From positions 1-43,279 of the forward strand of contig JAIBCE010000024.1 of NCBI GenBank assembly GCA_019694315.1: DNA of 43,279 bases, given 5' to 3'. The translations under genes and the position numbers were made by a program. Within the stretch, counting starts at the first letter, position 1. Every line of letters starts with the position of its first letter. This DNA is from Sandaracinaceae bacterium (GTDB taxonomy: Bacteria; Myxococcota_A; Polyangia; Polyangiales; Sandaracinaceae). Shown here one piece after another: positions 23,143 to 31,740 of the stretch. The notes beneath the pieces were generated by a model. That model saw only the letters and a list, made by a program, of their open reading frames with translations. It did no database searches and was not told the origin of the DNA.

Positions 23143-24567
23143 TCAGACCAGGGCGAGATCGAAGCGGTGCTCGCGCACGACGAGGCCGAGCATGCGCGCC
23201 TCGATGAAGACACCGAGCACCACGACGGGCACGACGCACGCGCTCGCGAGGAGGCCGGGGCCGAAGACCACGCCGCTCACGACCATCGCGAGGCCCACGC
23301 ACACGAGGTGCGCGATGGCGAAGCCGAAGAGGATCGCACACGCGAGGAAGTAGTTGCCGCCCACGCGGAACGCGAAGCGCAGGGGCACGTACGGGTTCAT
23401 CGCCGCCGCGAAGGTCTCCTTGCTCGAGACCACGATCTGCCCTGCGGGCAGGTACAGACAGAAGAAGACGATGCCCAGCACCACGAGCACCGTGCGCTCG
23501 GTCGGGGACCAGTCGCCATGGGCGCTCGAGAGGATCGCGTAGCCGAGCGGCAGGCCGCCCACCACGAACACTGCGGCGTGTCGCAGCACGGCGCCGAGGA
23601 TCGCCCAGCTCGAGATCGCCTCCGACGGCGCTGGCGGCTGGTCCTCGCCGCGCGCGCTCGATCGCACGATCGCGGCTGCATACGTCGCGAGCACGCCGAG
23701 CGCCGCGGCGAGCATCGGCAGCGTGATGATCGGGATGCCGAGCACCCAGAACGACGACAGCAGGTAGAAGATCACGCTGTTTCCGAGGAGCGTCGGCGCC
23801 ATCTCACGCGAGATCGGCCACGTGATCGCTTCGAGGAGGATCGCGTCGAGCGAGCGGGACTTCTGCGAGGACTCGGCGCGGACGAAGCGGCGGCAGGTGG
23901 GGCACACCGGCAGCGCGACGCGACCCTCGGTCGTGCCCATGGCGAGCACGCGATCGGGCGGGACGTACTCGCGGCAGACATCGCAGTAGTAGACGTGGCC
24001 CTCGGGCAGCGTCGGGAGGGCTCCGACGACGACCTCGCGGCCTGCGGGCGTGAACGGCGGGTGCACCGGCGGCGCGGCGTCGCGCACGGTCGCCGACGGA
24101 TCGAGCCCTGTCTCGGGAGGCTTCGCCGTGGGGTCGAGCGTGACGGGCCGCCCGATCCCCGAGGACACGCCGCTGAGGTCGACCTCACCCCACGCACGGG
24201 GCGTGGGCACGATCGGTCCCGGCCGCGCCGAGGCTCGGGGCGGCGCGCTCTCGACGGGGCGGGGCGCGGGCGCTCCTTCTTCGGCGCTCGGAGAGACGGC
24301 GGTCGTCGGAGGTCTCGGCGGCGCGATGGCGTGCGCGTCGGGATCGATCTCCTCGACCTTCTCGCGGAGCGTCGGGCTCGTGCCCGTGACCTCGATCTCG
24401 CCCCACGCTGCGGAGCGCGCGGCGGGTGGAGGCGGTGGTGGCCGCATGGCGACCGTCGCGGCCGCATCGCGGCCCGGCGCGAGCGGCTTCACGCCGACGG
24501 TCTCGACGAGATCGCTCGCTCGGGGAGGCGGCTCGGAGAACGGCGCGTCCAGATCGTCGTGGCTCAC
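23143..24567 (-). CDS. Pro-rich multi-pass membrane protein with zinc-ribbon-like region
   Basis: A 474-residue protein from GTG 24567, one base after the methyltransferase stop, so probably cotranscribed. Residues 1-190 are Pro/Ala-rich and low in complexity, with a repeated pattern (AAWGEIEVTGTSPTLREK and RAWGEVDLSGVSSGIGRP). Around 195-240 two Cys pairs (YYCDVCREYV and PVCPTCRRFV) make a zinc ribbon. The C-terminal half has six or more membrane helices (SVIFYLLSSFWVLGIPIITL, AAVFVVGGLPLGYAIL, VLVVLGIVFFCLYLPAGQIV, ACVVPVVVLGVFIEARMLGL). No family is assigned. A repeated W-G-E-(I/V)-(E/D) element suggests a short binding motif in the disordered part. Confidence 0.72.
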   Translation of the reverse strand: MSHDDLDAPFSEPPPRASDLVETVGVKPLAPGRDAAATVAMRPPPPPPAARSAAWGEIEVTGTSPTLREKVEEIDPDAHAIAPPRPPTTAVSPSAEEGAPAPRPVESAPPRASARPGPIVPTPRAWGEVDLSGVSSGIGRPVTLDPTAKPPETGLDPSATVRDAAPPVHPPFTPAGREVVVGALPTLPEGHVYYCDVCREYVPPDRVLAMGTTEGRVALPVCPTCRRFVRAESSQKSRSLDAILLEAITWPISREMAPTLLGNSVIFYLLSSFWVLGIPIITLPMLAAALGVLATYAAAIVRSSARGEDQPPAPSEAISSWAILGAVLRHAAVFVVGGLPLGYAILSSAHGDWSPTERTVLVVLGIVFFCLYLPAGQIVVSSKETFAAAMNPYVPLRFAFRVGGNYFLACAILFGFAIAHLVCVGLAMVVSGVVFGPGLLASACVVPVVVLGVFIEARMLGLVVREHRFDLALV

Positions 24568-24568
24568 G

Positions 24569-25204
24569 TCACGTCCGCGGGTGCGCGCGATAGACCCACG
24601 CGGGCGGCAGGTTCGCGGGCACGGGCGTCCGGCTCACCTTGCCGAAGTGCCGCTTGAGCGTCGCGAAGTAGTTGAAGCCCTTGAGGCCCTCGTCCTTGGT
24701 CCACGTGACGTAGCGCGTGTGGAAGTAGCCGAACTGCACGTAGGTCCCGCCCGGCGCGAGCACGCGCGCGGCGCTCTCGAGGATGCGCTCGCGGATCGCG
24801 GGCGGGATGAGGCTCATGCCGAGCGACGAGAACACCACGTCGACCTTGTCGTGGAAGCCCCGCTCGGCGAGCAGCTCCTCGATGTGCTCGGCCGAGCCGA
24901 GGATCGCGGTGAGCCGCGGATCGGTGTGCGTGCGCACGAGCTCCTCGTGCAGCGGCGCGTCGATCTCGATCGTGAAGAGGCGCGCGTCCTTGCGCATGCG
25001 CGCGAGCAGCGGGCCCGTCATCGGCCCGGTGCCCGGCCCGAGCTCCACGATGGTCCTGGCGCGCTCGGGCGCCGCAGCGTCGACCATCGCGTTCACCAGG
25101 AAGCGCTGGCTCGGCACGATGCTCGCCGTCTGGTGGAAGTCGGTGATCCCCTTCTTCACGAAGGTGAAGAAGGAGCGCGAGTCGGTGCGAGAGGTGCGGG
25201 ACAT
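24569..25204 (-). CDS. class I SAM-dependent methyltransferase (PmtA-like)
   Basis: A 211-residue protein from the ATG at 25204. The Rossmann SAM-binding motif I is VELGPGTGPMTGPLL (about 53-67), with an acidic residue after strand two (LFTIEIDAPLH) and a motif around VDVVFSSLGMSLIPP. The N-terminus (FFTFVKKGITDFHQTASIVP-SQRFL) closely resembles phosphatidylethanolamine N-methyltransferases of the PmtA type and rRNA adenine dimethylase-like enzymes, and the C-terminal part (YVQFGYFHTRYVTWTKDEGL) fits phospholipid methyltransferases. A role in membrane lipid methylation is likely but not certain. A possible -10 (TATGAT on the coding strand) lies about 14 bases upstream. It is divergent from the GIDE-like gene, with 65 bases between. 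Confidence 0.8.
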   Translation of the reverse strand: MSRTSRTDSRSFFTFVKKGITDFHQTASIVPSQRFLVNAMVDAAAPERARTIVELGPGTGPMTGPLLARMRKDARLFTIEIDAPLHEELVRTHTDPRLTAILGSAEHIEELLAERGFHDKVDVVFSSLGMSLIPPAIRERILESAARVLAPGGTYVQFGYFHTRYVTWTKDEGLKGFNYFATLKRHFGKVSRTPVPANLPPAWVYRAHPRT

Positions 25205-25269
25205 CTCGGGGCGGCATCATAGCTGGCGCCGCCGTGACGCGTGGAAAACGGTGGTAGCGTCCGTGCGCG

Positions 25270-25929
25270 ATGTCCGATCGCAGCGGCTTCGCCACCACCA
25301 CACAGGGCCCGCGCTACTGGGGCGAGCGGATCGGCGCGAGCCTCGTCCGGCTGCGCCTCGCACGTCAGCCGCGCACGGAGGTGGCTGCGGTGGACGAGGG
25401 CATCGTGCACGTGCGGGGCACGGTGCGCGCGATGGAGCCCACGATCCCGGCGCCGCTCTCGGGCCGCGCCGCCGTGTTCGGCCGCCTGCTCGCGTCGTTC
25501 GAACGACGCCGGCCCGGCCCGCCCTCGCGCGGGCTCGCGCGCGACATCGTCGAGACGCTCGTGCAGGCCGACGTCACCTTCGGCGGCGGCTTCGTCGTGG
25601 AGGACGCGAGCGGCCGCGCGCGCGTCGAGCTGCGCGCCGAGGACCCGTACGAGCTCTTCGTCCTCGTGCGACGCATGGGCCCGTGGAATCGCGGCGAGAG
25701 GCTCGAGCACCTGCGCGACTTCTCGCGCCGTCACCCTCGGGCACCGCTGGCGCTCGACGACGAGCGGATGATCTACGCGGAGTGGGCGATCGAGGAGGGC
25801 CAGACGATTTCGGTGATCGGCGCCGTCGAGGGCCACGAGGGCGCGCCCGACGATCGCGAGTACCGCGGCATGCGCAGGGTGCCGATCCTCGGCGTGCGTG
25901 GGGATCGACCGCTCCTCCTCGTCGAGTGA
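25270..25929 (+). CDS. GIDE-like domain protein
   Basis: A 219-residue soluble-looking protein from the ATG at 25270, with TAGCGT at 25255-25260. The order of blocks follows the GIDE/BAM domain best known from eukaryotic MUL1-type membrane proteins: VRGTVRAMEPTIPAPLSGRA, then a strand pair FVVEDASGRARVELR, then AEWAIEEGQTISVIGAVEG near the end. In bacterial members the GT-V----L-APLSGR block and the EGQ-ISVIGA block are the most constant. No RING finger follows, so a ligase activity is not supported. Unlike many members it lacks visible membrane helices. Function is unknown. Confidence 0.6.
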   Translation: MSDRSGFATTTQGPRYWGERIGASLVRLRLARQPRTEVAAVDEGIVHVRGTVRAMEPTIPAPLSGRAAVFGRLLASFERRRPGPPSRGLARDIVETLVQADVTFGGGFVVEDASGRARVELRAEDPYELFVLVRRMGPWNRGERLEHLRDFSRRHPRAPLALDDERMIYAEWAIEEGQTISVIGAVEGHEGAPDDREYRGMRRVPILGVRGDRPLLLVE

Positions 25930-25970
25930 GCGGGCGACGTTCGTACGCGGCGCGTGCGCGGGGCCGTGGT

Positions 25971-25986
25971 CTCACGACGTCGTGAG
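25971..25986. terminator. 16-bp perfect palindrome at a convergent junction
   Basis: CTCACGACGTCGTGAG is a perfect palindrome overlapping the TGA of the large kinase gene (25972-25974) and lies 42 bases past the stop of the GIDE-like gene. A termination role is inferred; a dyad-binding protein site is an alternative. Confidence 0.4.
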
Positions 25987-28900
25987 CGGCCAGCGTCGCT
26001 CCACGAGGCGCTGCGCGATCTGCGCGAAGGCGGCGCTCGCCTCGTCGATCGCGATTCGCTTGCGTGGATCCTGACGGAGGCACGCGCGCAGGAGCTCGGT
26101 GAGCGGCACGAGCGTGGGATCCGCGGCGAGCGCAGCGATCTCGGGCAGATCCCCGTCGTGCTGGAGGTGCTGCGTGAGCACCGCGAGATCGCTCTCGCCC
26201 CGGAACAGCTCCTTGCCCACGAGCATCTCGTAGACGAGACAGCCGAACGCGTACACGTCGACCGCCTGCGGCGTGGCGCGCTGGCCCTTGGGCGTGAGGC
26301 CCCAGACCTCCGGCGCGCCGTAATTCGCGGTCGCGCAGCCAGGGCGGACCTTGCGGCCTGCGAGGCCGAAGTCGACGAGCACGGGCGTCTCGAGCGCAGG
26401 GCCCGGGCCGTCGGGGTCGCGCAGGATCACGTTGCTCGGCTTGAGATCGAGGTGTCCGACGCCCACCGAGTGCATCGCCTCGAGCCCTGCGGCCACGCCG
26501 AAGATCGTGTTGACCGCGCGCGCCATGTCGAGCCCGCCCGTCTCGATGAGACGCTCGAGCGTAGGTCCCTCCACGAGCTCCATCACGAGGATCGGCTTGG
26601 GCCGCGCGCCCGCGTCGAAGGTCACGAGGCGCGCGAGGTTCACGTGCGCGGGCACGGCCAGGAGCGCACCCGCCTCCTCACGGAACATCTGGAAGAACTC
26701 CTCCTCGCCGAGCGTGCGAGCCACCGTGCCGCCGTACTCGGGCACCTTGAGCGCGAAGAGGGGCGCGCTCTCGAGGCTCTTCTCCTCGGCGCGTCGCGCG
26801 ACGAAGACCGAGCCCACGGCGCCCGAGCCGAGGGCGCGCATCACGTAGAAGCCACCGAGCATGCGGCTCGGTGGGAGCCACGGCGGAAGGCCCCGATCGC
26901 GGCGCGAGACGAGCGCGATCGGCCCTTCTTTCTCGCGCACGGCGGCGAACCGCGGCAGCGAGAGGGTCTGCGAGAGGGCCGTCGCGATCATCTCCGCGAG
27001 GTGCGTGGGCAGCTCCTTGCGGAGCGGCTCGAAGACCGTCGCCATCATGTCGGCGTAGGCCGTCTCGTCGCCGCGCACCGAGTGCAGCGCGGCCACGTCG
27101 AGCAGGCGCAGCGACGGTCCTGCGGTGAGCTCCATCTTGGGTCGCAGGTAGCCCATGCGACGCAGCGAGCTCTGCACGAGGCGCGCGAGAGACTCGACCG
27201 TGTCGGCGAGCGCGAGGATGAGCGAGCGCTGCGCGCCGTCGCCGGCGGCGAGATCGAGCTCGCCCACGACCTCGGCCAGCGAGCTCGCGTCGGCGATCTC
27301 GCCGAGCGTGTTCGCGAGGGCGAGCAGGCTCGCGCGCAGCGCCTCCACGCGTGGCCCCGAGGCCAACGGGAGGTGTCGGATGAGCCCGCGCAGCGCCTCG
27401 AGCCCGGCCCGCGAGCGCACGCTCGTGACGCGCGCCTTGCGCTCCGTACGCTCGATGACGCTGGCGTACGCGCGAAAGAGGTTCTCCGTCTCGGGCATCA
27501 TCGCCGCCTCGGAGAAGGTCGTCAGATCGCTCTCGGTCTGGAGGTGCATGATCACGGCGACGAAGACGTCGCTGATGTCCGCGTCCTCCTCGCGCAGGAG
27601 CGCCTCGCAGGCGCGCGCGGCCGCCGCGTGCACGATGCGCCGCACGGGCGAGGGCGCGTCGCTCGCCGCGCGATCGAGCAGGAGCCGCGCGATGCGGAGG
27701 TGTCGCTCCTTGGTCTCGGGCGTCTTGTCGTCTCCGGCGCTGTCGGCGTCGACCAGGTGCAGGAGCACGCGCAGCCGTCGCACACGGAGCGTGCGGTGAA
27801 GGACGGGCGTCTCCGCGGTGACGGGCTCGCTCTCGAGCTCGATGAGCTGCTCTCCGAGGCGCGCCACGATCTCGCTCAGCGCCGCGGTCACGCGCGCGCG
27901 TCCCTTCTGGGCCTCGTCGCGCGAGCCCTCCTTGAGGCCGAGCGTGAGGAGATCCACCAGCGTCGAGGTCTCGAAGAGCACCGCGTCGAGCTCGCGCAGC
28001 GCGCGGAAGCTCTGCGCGCGGCTCTCGGTGGTCGACTCGTCAGCGCCCTCGAGGCGAGCGAGCGCCACCTCGACCGCACCGAGGATCTCGATCGAGCGAC
28101 CGTGCGCCGTGCGGGCGTCTTGTTCGAGGAAGGTCTCGCGCGCGTCCGCGAGCAGATCGAGCAGGCCCGGCCCGTGCTCGTCGGGCTGCGCCGCGAGGCC
28201 GGGCGAGCTCGAGCCCGCCGGCTTGAACATCGGTCGCTTGAGGCCGGTCGCCGTGGCCGTCGTGGTGCCCGATCGCAGCGCGTGGTCGAGCGCCGAGACG
28301 AGCGCGTCGTGGCCGTCGTCCTCGCCGGGCGTGCCCACGATCTCGGGATCGCGCAGGCGCGAGAGCGCGAGCCGCGCGGTCCACTCGCTCATCTCCTGAC
28401 CGAGCCGTTCCTCGCGCAGCGACAGCAGCGCCTCGATCGCGTCGATCCCTCCCGAGCGCACGAGCATCACGATCATCCGCTCGGCGGCCTCGGGCTCGGC
28501 CTCGGCCGCGCGCGCGAGGCCCTGGATCATCGAGGCGGCGATGCCGCGGTCGCGCTTGAAGATCTCGCTCTTCAGGAGATCCTCGCAGCGCCTCAGCGCG
28601 CGCTCGGGCTCGATCGCCAGGGTCGCCGCGAGCGAGGTGGCCGCGCGACGCCACTCGGTGGGCGACTTGGTGGGCGCGAGATCGTCGGCGATCTCCTGAT
28701 CGAAGCGCGGCAGGATGCCCGCGAGCTGGCCTCGCGCCGAGGCCACGTGTCGCCACACGAGCGGCTCGCGATCGCGGAGCAGGCGCGTCCACGCGGCGCT
28801 CACCGACGCGCGATCGAGCAAGGCGAGCGCGCTCTCGTCACCCACCGAGGCGCGCCGGTTGATCTCGCGTGCTGCGCGATCGAGGAGGCGCGCCGCCAGG

Positions 28901-29445
28901 CGCCTCGAGGGCAGCGAGCCCTGCGCGGGCTGCGTGAGCCACTCGGCCTCGAGATCACGGCGCGAGACGAGCGCGAGCGCGAGCGCGTCCACACCGAGGC
29001 CCGCGCCGATCGGGAGATCGAGCGCGAGCGCCACGCGCGCCTTGAGGCCCGAGCCCGAGAGGCCGCGCTTGGAGCTGAGCGCGAGGTGCGTCGCGAGCAG
29101 CACGAAGGTCTGCGCGTCGCCATCGTTGAGGCCCACGAGCACACGGCGCCCGAGCTCGCGCTTCTCGTCGCAGGGGGGCAGCGCCGTGGCGATCTCGTAG
29201 AGCGCGGCGATCGCGTGTGCGCCGCCGAGCCAGCCCAGATCGTCGATGAGCTGCGTGCTGAACGCGACGCGGATGCTCTCCTTGAGGGCGCTCGGATCCA
29301 CGCCCTCGAGCGGTGCGGGCGTGAGCTCGGCCGCGCGCGCCGCGAGCGTGGCGAAGGCCTGCCGGAACGCCGCGCGACGAACCTCCGGATCGGTGAGGCG
29401 ATGGAGGCGGCTGAGGCCGTCGAGACGGTCGCGGAGCTCGCGCAT
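25972..29445 (-). CDS. large protein with C-terminal Ser/Thr kinase-like domain
   Basis: A 1157-residue protein from the ATG at 29445. Residues 1 to about 855 are almost entirely helical, with recurrent Leu/Ala/Arg heptads (RRAAFRQAFATLAARAAELT, ALSRLRDPEIVGTPG, RLARLVQSSLRRMGYL), like HEAT/ARM or other alpha-solenoid regions. The kinase domain lies at about 859-1150: Gly loop ALGSGAVGSVFVAR, Lys about 900 in FALKVPEY, catalytic segment GHLDLKPSN (about 995-1003) and DFG in VDFGLAGRK. The usual HRD Arg is replaced by Leu, so it is a non-RD kinase, but the catalytic Asp, Lys and Asn are kept and activity is plausible. There is no membrane helix. The GTPxYMxPE-like segment is CATANYGAPEVWG. Confidence 0.85.
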   Translation of the reverse strand: MRELRDRLDGLSRLHRLTDPEVRRAAFRQAFATLAARAAELTPAPLEGVDPSALKESIRVAFSTQLIDDLGWLGGAHAIAALYEIATALPPCDEKRELGRRVLVGLNDGDAQTFVLLATHLALSSKRGLSGSGLKARVALALDLPIGAGLGVDALALALVSRRDLEAEWLTQPAQGSLPSRRLAARLLDRAAREINRRASVGDESALALLDRASVSAAWTRLLRDREPLVWRHVASARGQLAGILPRFDQEIADDLAPTKSPTEWRRAATSLAATLAIEPERALRRCEDLLKSEIFKRDRGIAASMIQGLARAAEAEPEAAERMIVMLVRSGGIDAIEALLSLREERLGQEMSEWTARLALSRLRDPEIVGTPGEDDGHDALVSALDHALRSGTTTATATGLKRPMFKPAGSSSPGLAAQPDEHGPGLLDLLADARETFLEQDARTAHGRSIEILGAVEVALARLEGADESTTESRAQSFRALRELDAVLFETSTLVDLLTLGLKEGSRDEAQKGRARVTAALSEIVARLGEQLIELESEPVTAETPVLHRTLRVRRLRVLLHLVDADSAGDDKTPETKERHLRIARLLLDRAASDAPSPVRRIVHAAAARACEALLREEDADISDVFVAVIMHLQTESDLTTFSEAAMMPETENLFRAYASVIERTERKARVTSVRSRAGLEALRGLIRHLPLASGPRVEALRASLLALANTLGEIADASSLAEVVGELDLAAGDGAQRSLILALADTVESLARLVQSSLRRMGYLRPKMELTAGPSLRLLDVAALHSVRGDETAYADMMATVFEPLRKELPTHLAEMIATALSQTLSLPRFAAVREKEGPIALVSRRDRGLPPWLPPSRMLGGFYVMRALGSGAVGSVFVARRAEEKSLESAPLFALKVPEYGGTVARTLGEEEFFQMFREEAGALLAVPAHVNLARLVTFDAGARPKPILVMELVEGPTLERLIETGGLDMARAVNTIFGVAAGLEAMHSVGVGHLDLKPSNVILRDPDGPGPALETPVLVDFGLAGRKVRPGCATANYGAPEVWGLTPKGQRATPQAVDVYAFGCLVYEMLVGKELFRGESDLAVLTQHLQHDGDLPEIAALAADPTLVPLTELLRACLRQDPRKRIAIDEASAAFAQIAQRLVERRWPLTTS

Positions 29446-29561
29446 GCGTGGAAGCCGATTCTACCGATTGGCTCGACGCGTCTCGCGTGAATTTCAGGGC
29501 GAGCGTGACGAGGCCCACGTCCTCGCACGGTCGGCGCGACGCTGGGCCCTGCGGCCGCCCG

Positions 29562-31406
29562 TCAGAGCGAGGTGTCGTCGTCCACCGCGATGCCGGCCAT
29601 CTTGAGCAGGCGAAGGGCGTTCGAGGTGCGCACCACGCCGGGGCGCAGGCGATAGTCGAACTTCATCTCGCCGTCCTCGAAGACGTCGGTGAAGTGCACG
29701 TTCGTCACGCGCATCCCGCTCGGATCCGAGGCCAGCTCCTCCTCGAGCTCGCTCAGGGCGATGTCGTGCGTGGCCACGAGGCCCATCCCGCCGCGTGCGA
29801 GCAGGTGAAGGAGCACCGCGCGCGCGCCCTTGTGGCGTGCCTTCGCGTTGGTGCCGCGCAGGAGCTCGTCGAGGAGGAAGAGGATGGGCGCCGCGTCGCG
29901 GTCGTCGGCGTCGGCGACCACCGCGCGCAGGCGCGCGAGCTCCGCCTGGAAGTAGCTCGCCCCGCGCTGGAGCGAGTCGGCCACGCGCATGCTCGCGCGC
30001 AGGCGCACCGGCGGGAGCGAGAAGGTCTCCGCTGCGACGAAGCCGCCCGCGAGCGCGAGCACCGCGCTCGTGCCGACCGCACGCAGGAGCGTGCTCTTGC
30101 CCGCCATGTTCGAGCCCGTGATGAGGAGCGCGTGCGACTCTCCGGCGAGCGCGAGATCGTTGGGCACGCGATGCTCGGGCGGAAGGAGCGGGTGGCGCAG
30201 ACCCTTGGCCTCGAGGGGCGCGCCGCGCGGCGCGATCGTGGGCGCGATCGCGTCCGGATCCTGGTGCGCGAGTGTGGCGAGCGAGCTCAGCGCCTCGAGC
30301 TCTCCGGCGGCTTCGAACCACGTCGCGCAGCGCGGGCCCACGCGCTCGGCCCACGCCTCCACGTGACGCAGCACGTTGAGATCCCACAAGAGGATCGGGT
30401 TCACGACGAGGTAGACGATGCCCTGCTGTCGGAGCTCGAGCAGGCCCGCCCAGCCCTCGAGGCGACGCAGCTCCGCGGTCGCGCGATCCGGGCCTTCGCC
30501 GAGGCGCTTCTGGATCGCGCCCAGGAGCGGCGACGTCACGCGCGCGCCCTCGATCGTCTGAAAGAGCGTCCGGTACGACTCCACGAAGCGCGCACGGGAC
30601 ACCACGAGCGCGATCTCGGGCCCCACGAATCGCTCGGCGCGCGCGGCGATGAGGCCCTGCACGATCGCGAGCGGCACCCAGCTGTAGTGGGGCAGGACCA
30701 CGCCCGAGAGCACGATCAGCGTGAGGGTGGCGAGGGGCAGGAGCAGCGTGGCCCAGCGCAGCGCTCCATTGGCGAGGATGGGCTTGGGCCCGCGCACGAA
30801 CGAGAGGAAGCGCGTTCCGTCGAGGCGCTCGTGGCCCGTGTCGAGCACCGCGCCCTCGAGATCGGCGCGCAGATCGATGGCCTCCGCGAGCTCGGCGACC
30901 GCCCGCTGACGCGCGACGATCGTGTCGGCGCCCGCGGGCGCGAGCAGCCACGCGGCGAGCGCGCGTCGGCCCGCCTCGGTGTGCGCGACGGAGAGCCGCG
31001 CGAAGAGCGAGGCGCCGCCGAAGAGATCGAGATCGCCCGCATACGCATGGTCGGCCGGCGCGAGGCCCTCCCCCGTGTCGAGCCCCTCCAGCACCCCTTG
31101 CATCCGCGCGAGGTGACGCTCGTGGATCGCCGCGCGGGTGGCCTCGCGGTCGCGCGCGCGCACGTTTCGCCCGTGCATCACGTACGCGACCACGAACGCC
31201 GCGAAGAGACCGACGCCCGCGAGCCCGCTCACGAGATCGCGGTTCCAGGCGCCCGCGCCGCCCACCACGAACGCGGCGCCGAAGAGCAGGAGGTTCGCGG
31301 CCGAGTAGCGGAGGCCCACCGCCTCGAGGCGCGAGGCCTCGGCGCGATGGCGATCACGGCGCAGCTCGTGCGCGCGTCGCGGGTCTCGATCCTCGTTCTC
31401 GCTCAC
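29562..31406 (-). CDS. membrane-anchored MutS-family ATPase
   Basis: A 614-residue protein. The C-terminal half is a MutS ATPase domain: Walker A GSNMAGKST (about 431-439), a Q/D-loop region RASMRVADSLQRGASYFQAE, signature-like stretch, Walker B ILFLLDELLRGTN and the H-switch THDIALSELE. The N-terminal part lacks the mismatch-recognition domain (no Phe-x-Glu) and instead has two membrane helices (YSAANLLLFGAAFVVGGAGA and LAGVGLFAAFVVAYVM) plus a further hydrophobic pair around 220-255 (LLLPLATLTLIVLSGVVLP). Helical clamp/lever-like segments link them. Mismatch repair is therefore unlikely; DNA-junction or recombination-related action at the membrane is possible. It is the last gene of a close leftward series, with 21 bases after the start of yggX. 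Confidence 0.85.
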   Translation of the reverse strand: MSENEDRDPRRAHELRRDRHRAEASRLEAVGLRYSAANLLLFGAAFVVGGAGAWNRDLVSGLAGVGLFAAFVVAYVMHGRNVRARDREATRAAIHERHLARMQGVLEGLDTGEGLAPADHAYAGDLDLFGGASLFARLSVAHTEAGRRALAAWLLAPAGADTIVARQRAVAELAEAIDLRADLEGAVLDTGHERLDGTRFLSFVRGPKPILANGALRWATLLLPLATLTLIVLSGVVLPHYSWVPLAIVQGLIAARAERFVGPEIALVVSRARFVESYRTLFQTIEGARVTSPLLGAIQKRLGEGPDRATAELRRLEGWAGLLELRQQGIVYLVVNPILLWDLNVLRHVEAWAERVGPRCATWFEAAGELEALSSLATLAHQDPDAIAPTIAPRGAPLEAKGLRHPLLPPEHRVPNDLALAGESHALLITGSNMAGKSTLLRAVGTSAVLALAGGFVAAETFSLPPVRLRASMRVADSLQRGASYFQAELARLRAVVADADDRDAAPILFLLDELLRGTNAKARHKGARAVLLHLLARGGMGLVATHDIALSELEEELASDPSGMRVTNVHFTDVFEDGEMKFDYRLRPGVVRTSNALRLLKMAGIAVDDDTSL

Positions 31407-31427
31407 GGTCCGGCGCTCGGCACGGCC

Positions 31428-31721
31428 TCAGTGGCCGTGTCCGTGGCCCTCGTCCGACGGGGGCACGTAGCCCTCGGGCCGCAGGCCACCGTCACCGAAG
31501 AAGAACGACTCGGCCTGCTTGAGGAGCATCTCCGTGCCCGACTTCGACGACACGTCGATGCGGTACTCGTTGACGATCATGGTCGAGTGCGAGACCCACT
31601 GCTTCCACGCCTCTTTCGAGACGGACTCGTAGATGCGCTTGCCGAGCTCGTTCGGATAGGGCGGACGATCGAGGCCTTCGGCTTCCTTCTTCAGCTTCGC
31701 GCACTGCACCATTCGAGGCAT
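31428..31721 (-). CDS. yggX: YggX-type Fe(2+)-trafficking / oxidative damage protection protein
   Basis: A 97-residue protein from the ATG at 31721. It matches YggX closely: MVQCAKLKKEAEGLDRPPYP (the early Cys is the conserved one), NELGKRIYESVSKEAWKQWV, and MIVNEYRIDVSSKSGTEML in the second half. YggX protects Fe-S clusters from oxidants and may limit free iron. The family is about 90 residues long; the extra seven include a His-rich end (EGHGHGH), probably a metal-binding addition. Spacing to the ROK gene is 19 bases and to mutS-like 21 bases, so one operon is likely. Association with NADPH-producing genes upstream fits a redox role. A possible -10 (CTACAA on the coding strand) precedes the gene. 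Confidence 0.93.
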   Translation of the reverse strand: MPRMVQCAKLKKEAEGLDRPPYPNELGKRIYESVSKEAWKQWVSHSTMIVNEYRIDVSSKSGTEMLLKQAESFFFGDGGLRPEGYVPPSDEGHGHGH

Positions 31722-31740
31722 GGCGGCCTTGTAGCACGGC

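Noticed and set aside
25954-29490. Very long open frame (1178 codons) on the plus strand opposite the large kinase gene
   Set aside because: It is the mirror of a well-supported kinase gene; its translation is Arg/Glu/His-rich without domains, as usual for antisense frames in GC-rich DNA.
29562-31721. MutS-like/kinase neighbourhood considered as a defence island
   Set aside because: The neighbours are housekeeping metabolic genes with normal composition, and no nuclease, restriction or phage-defence domain is present apart from the separate PIN toxin.
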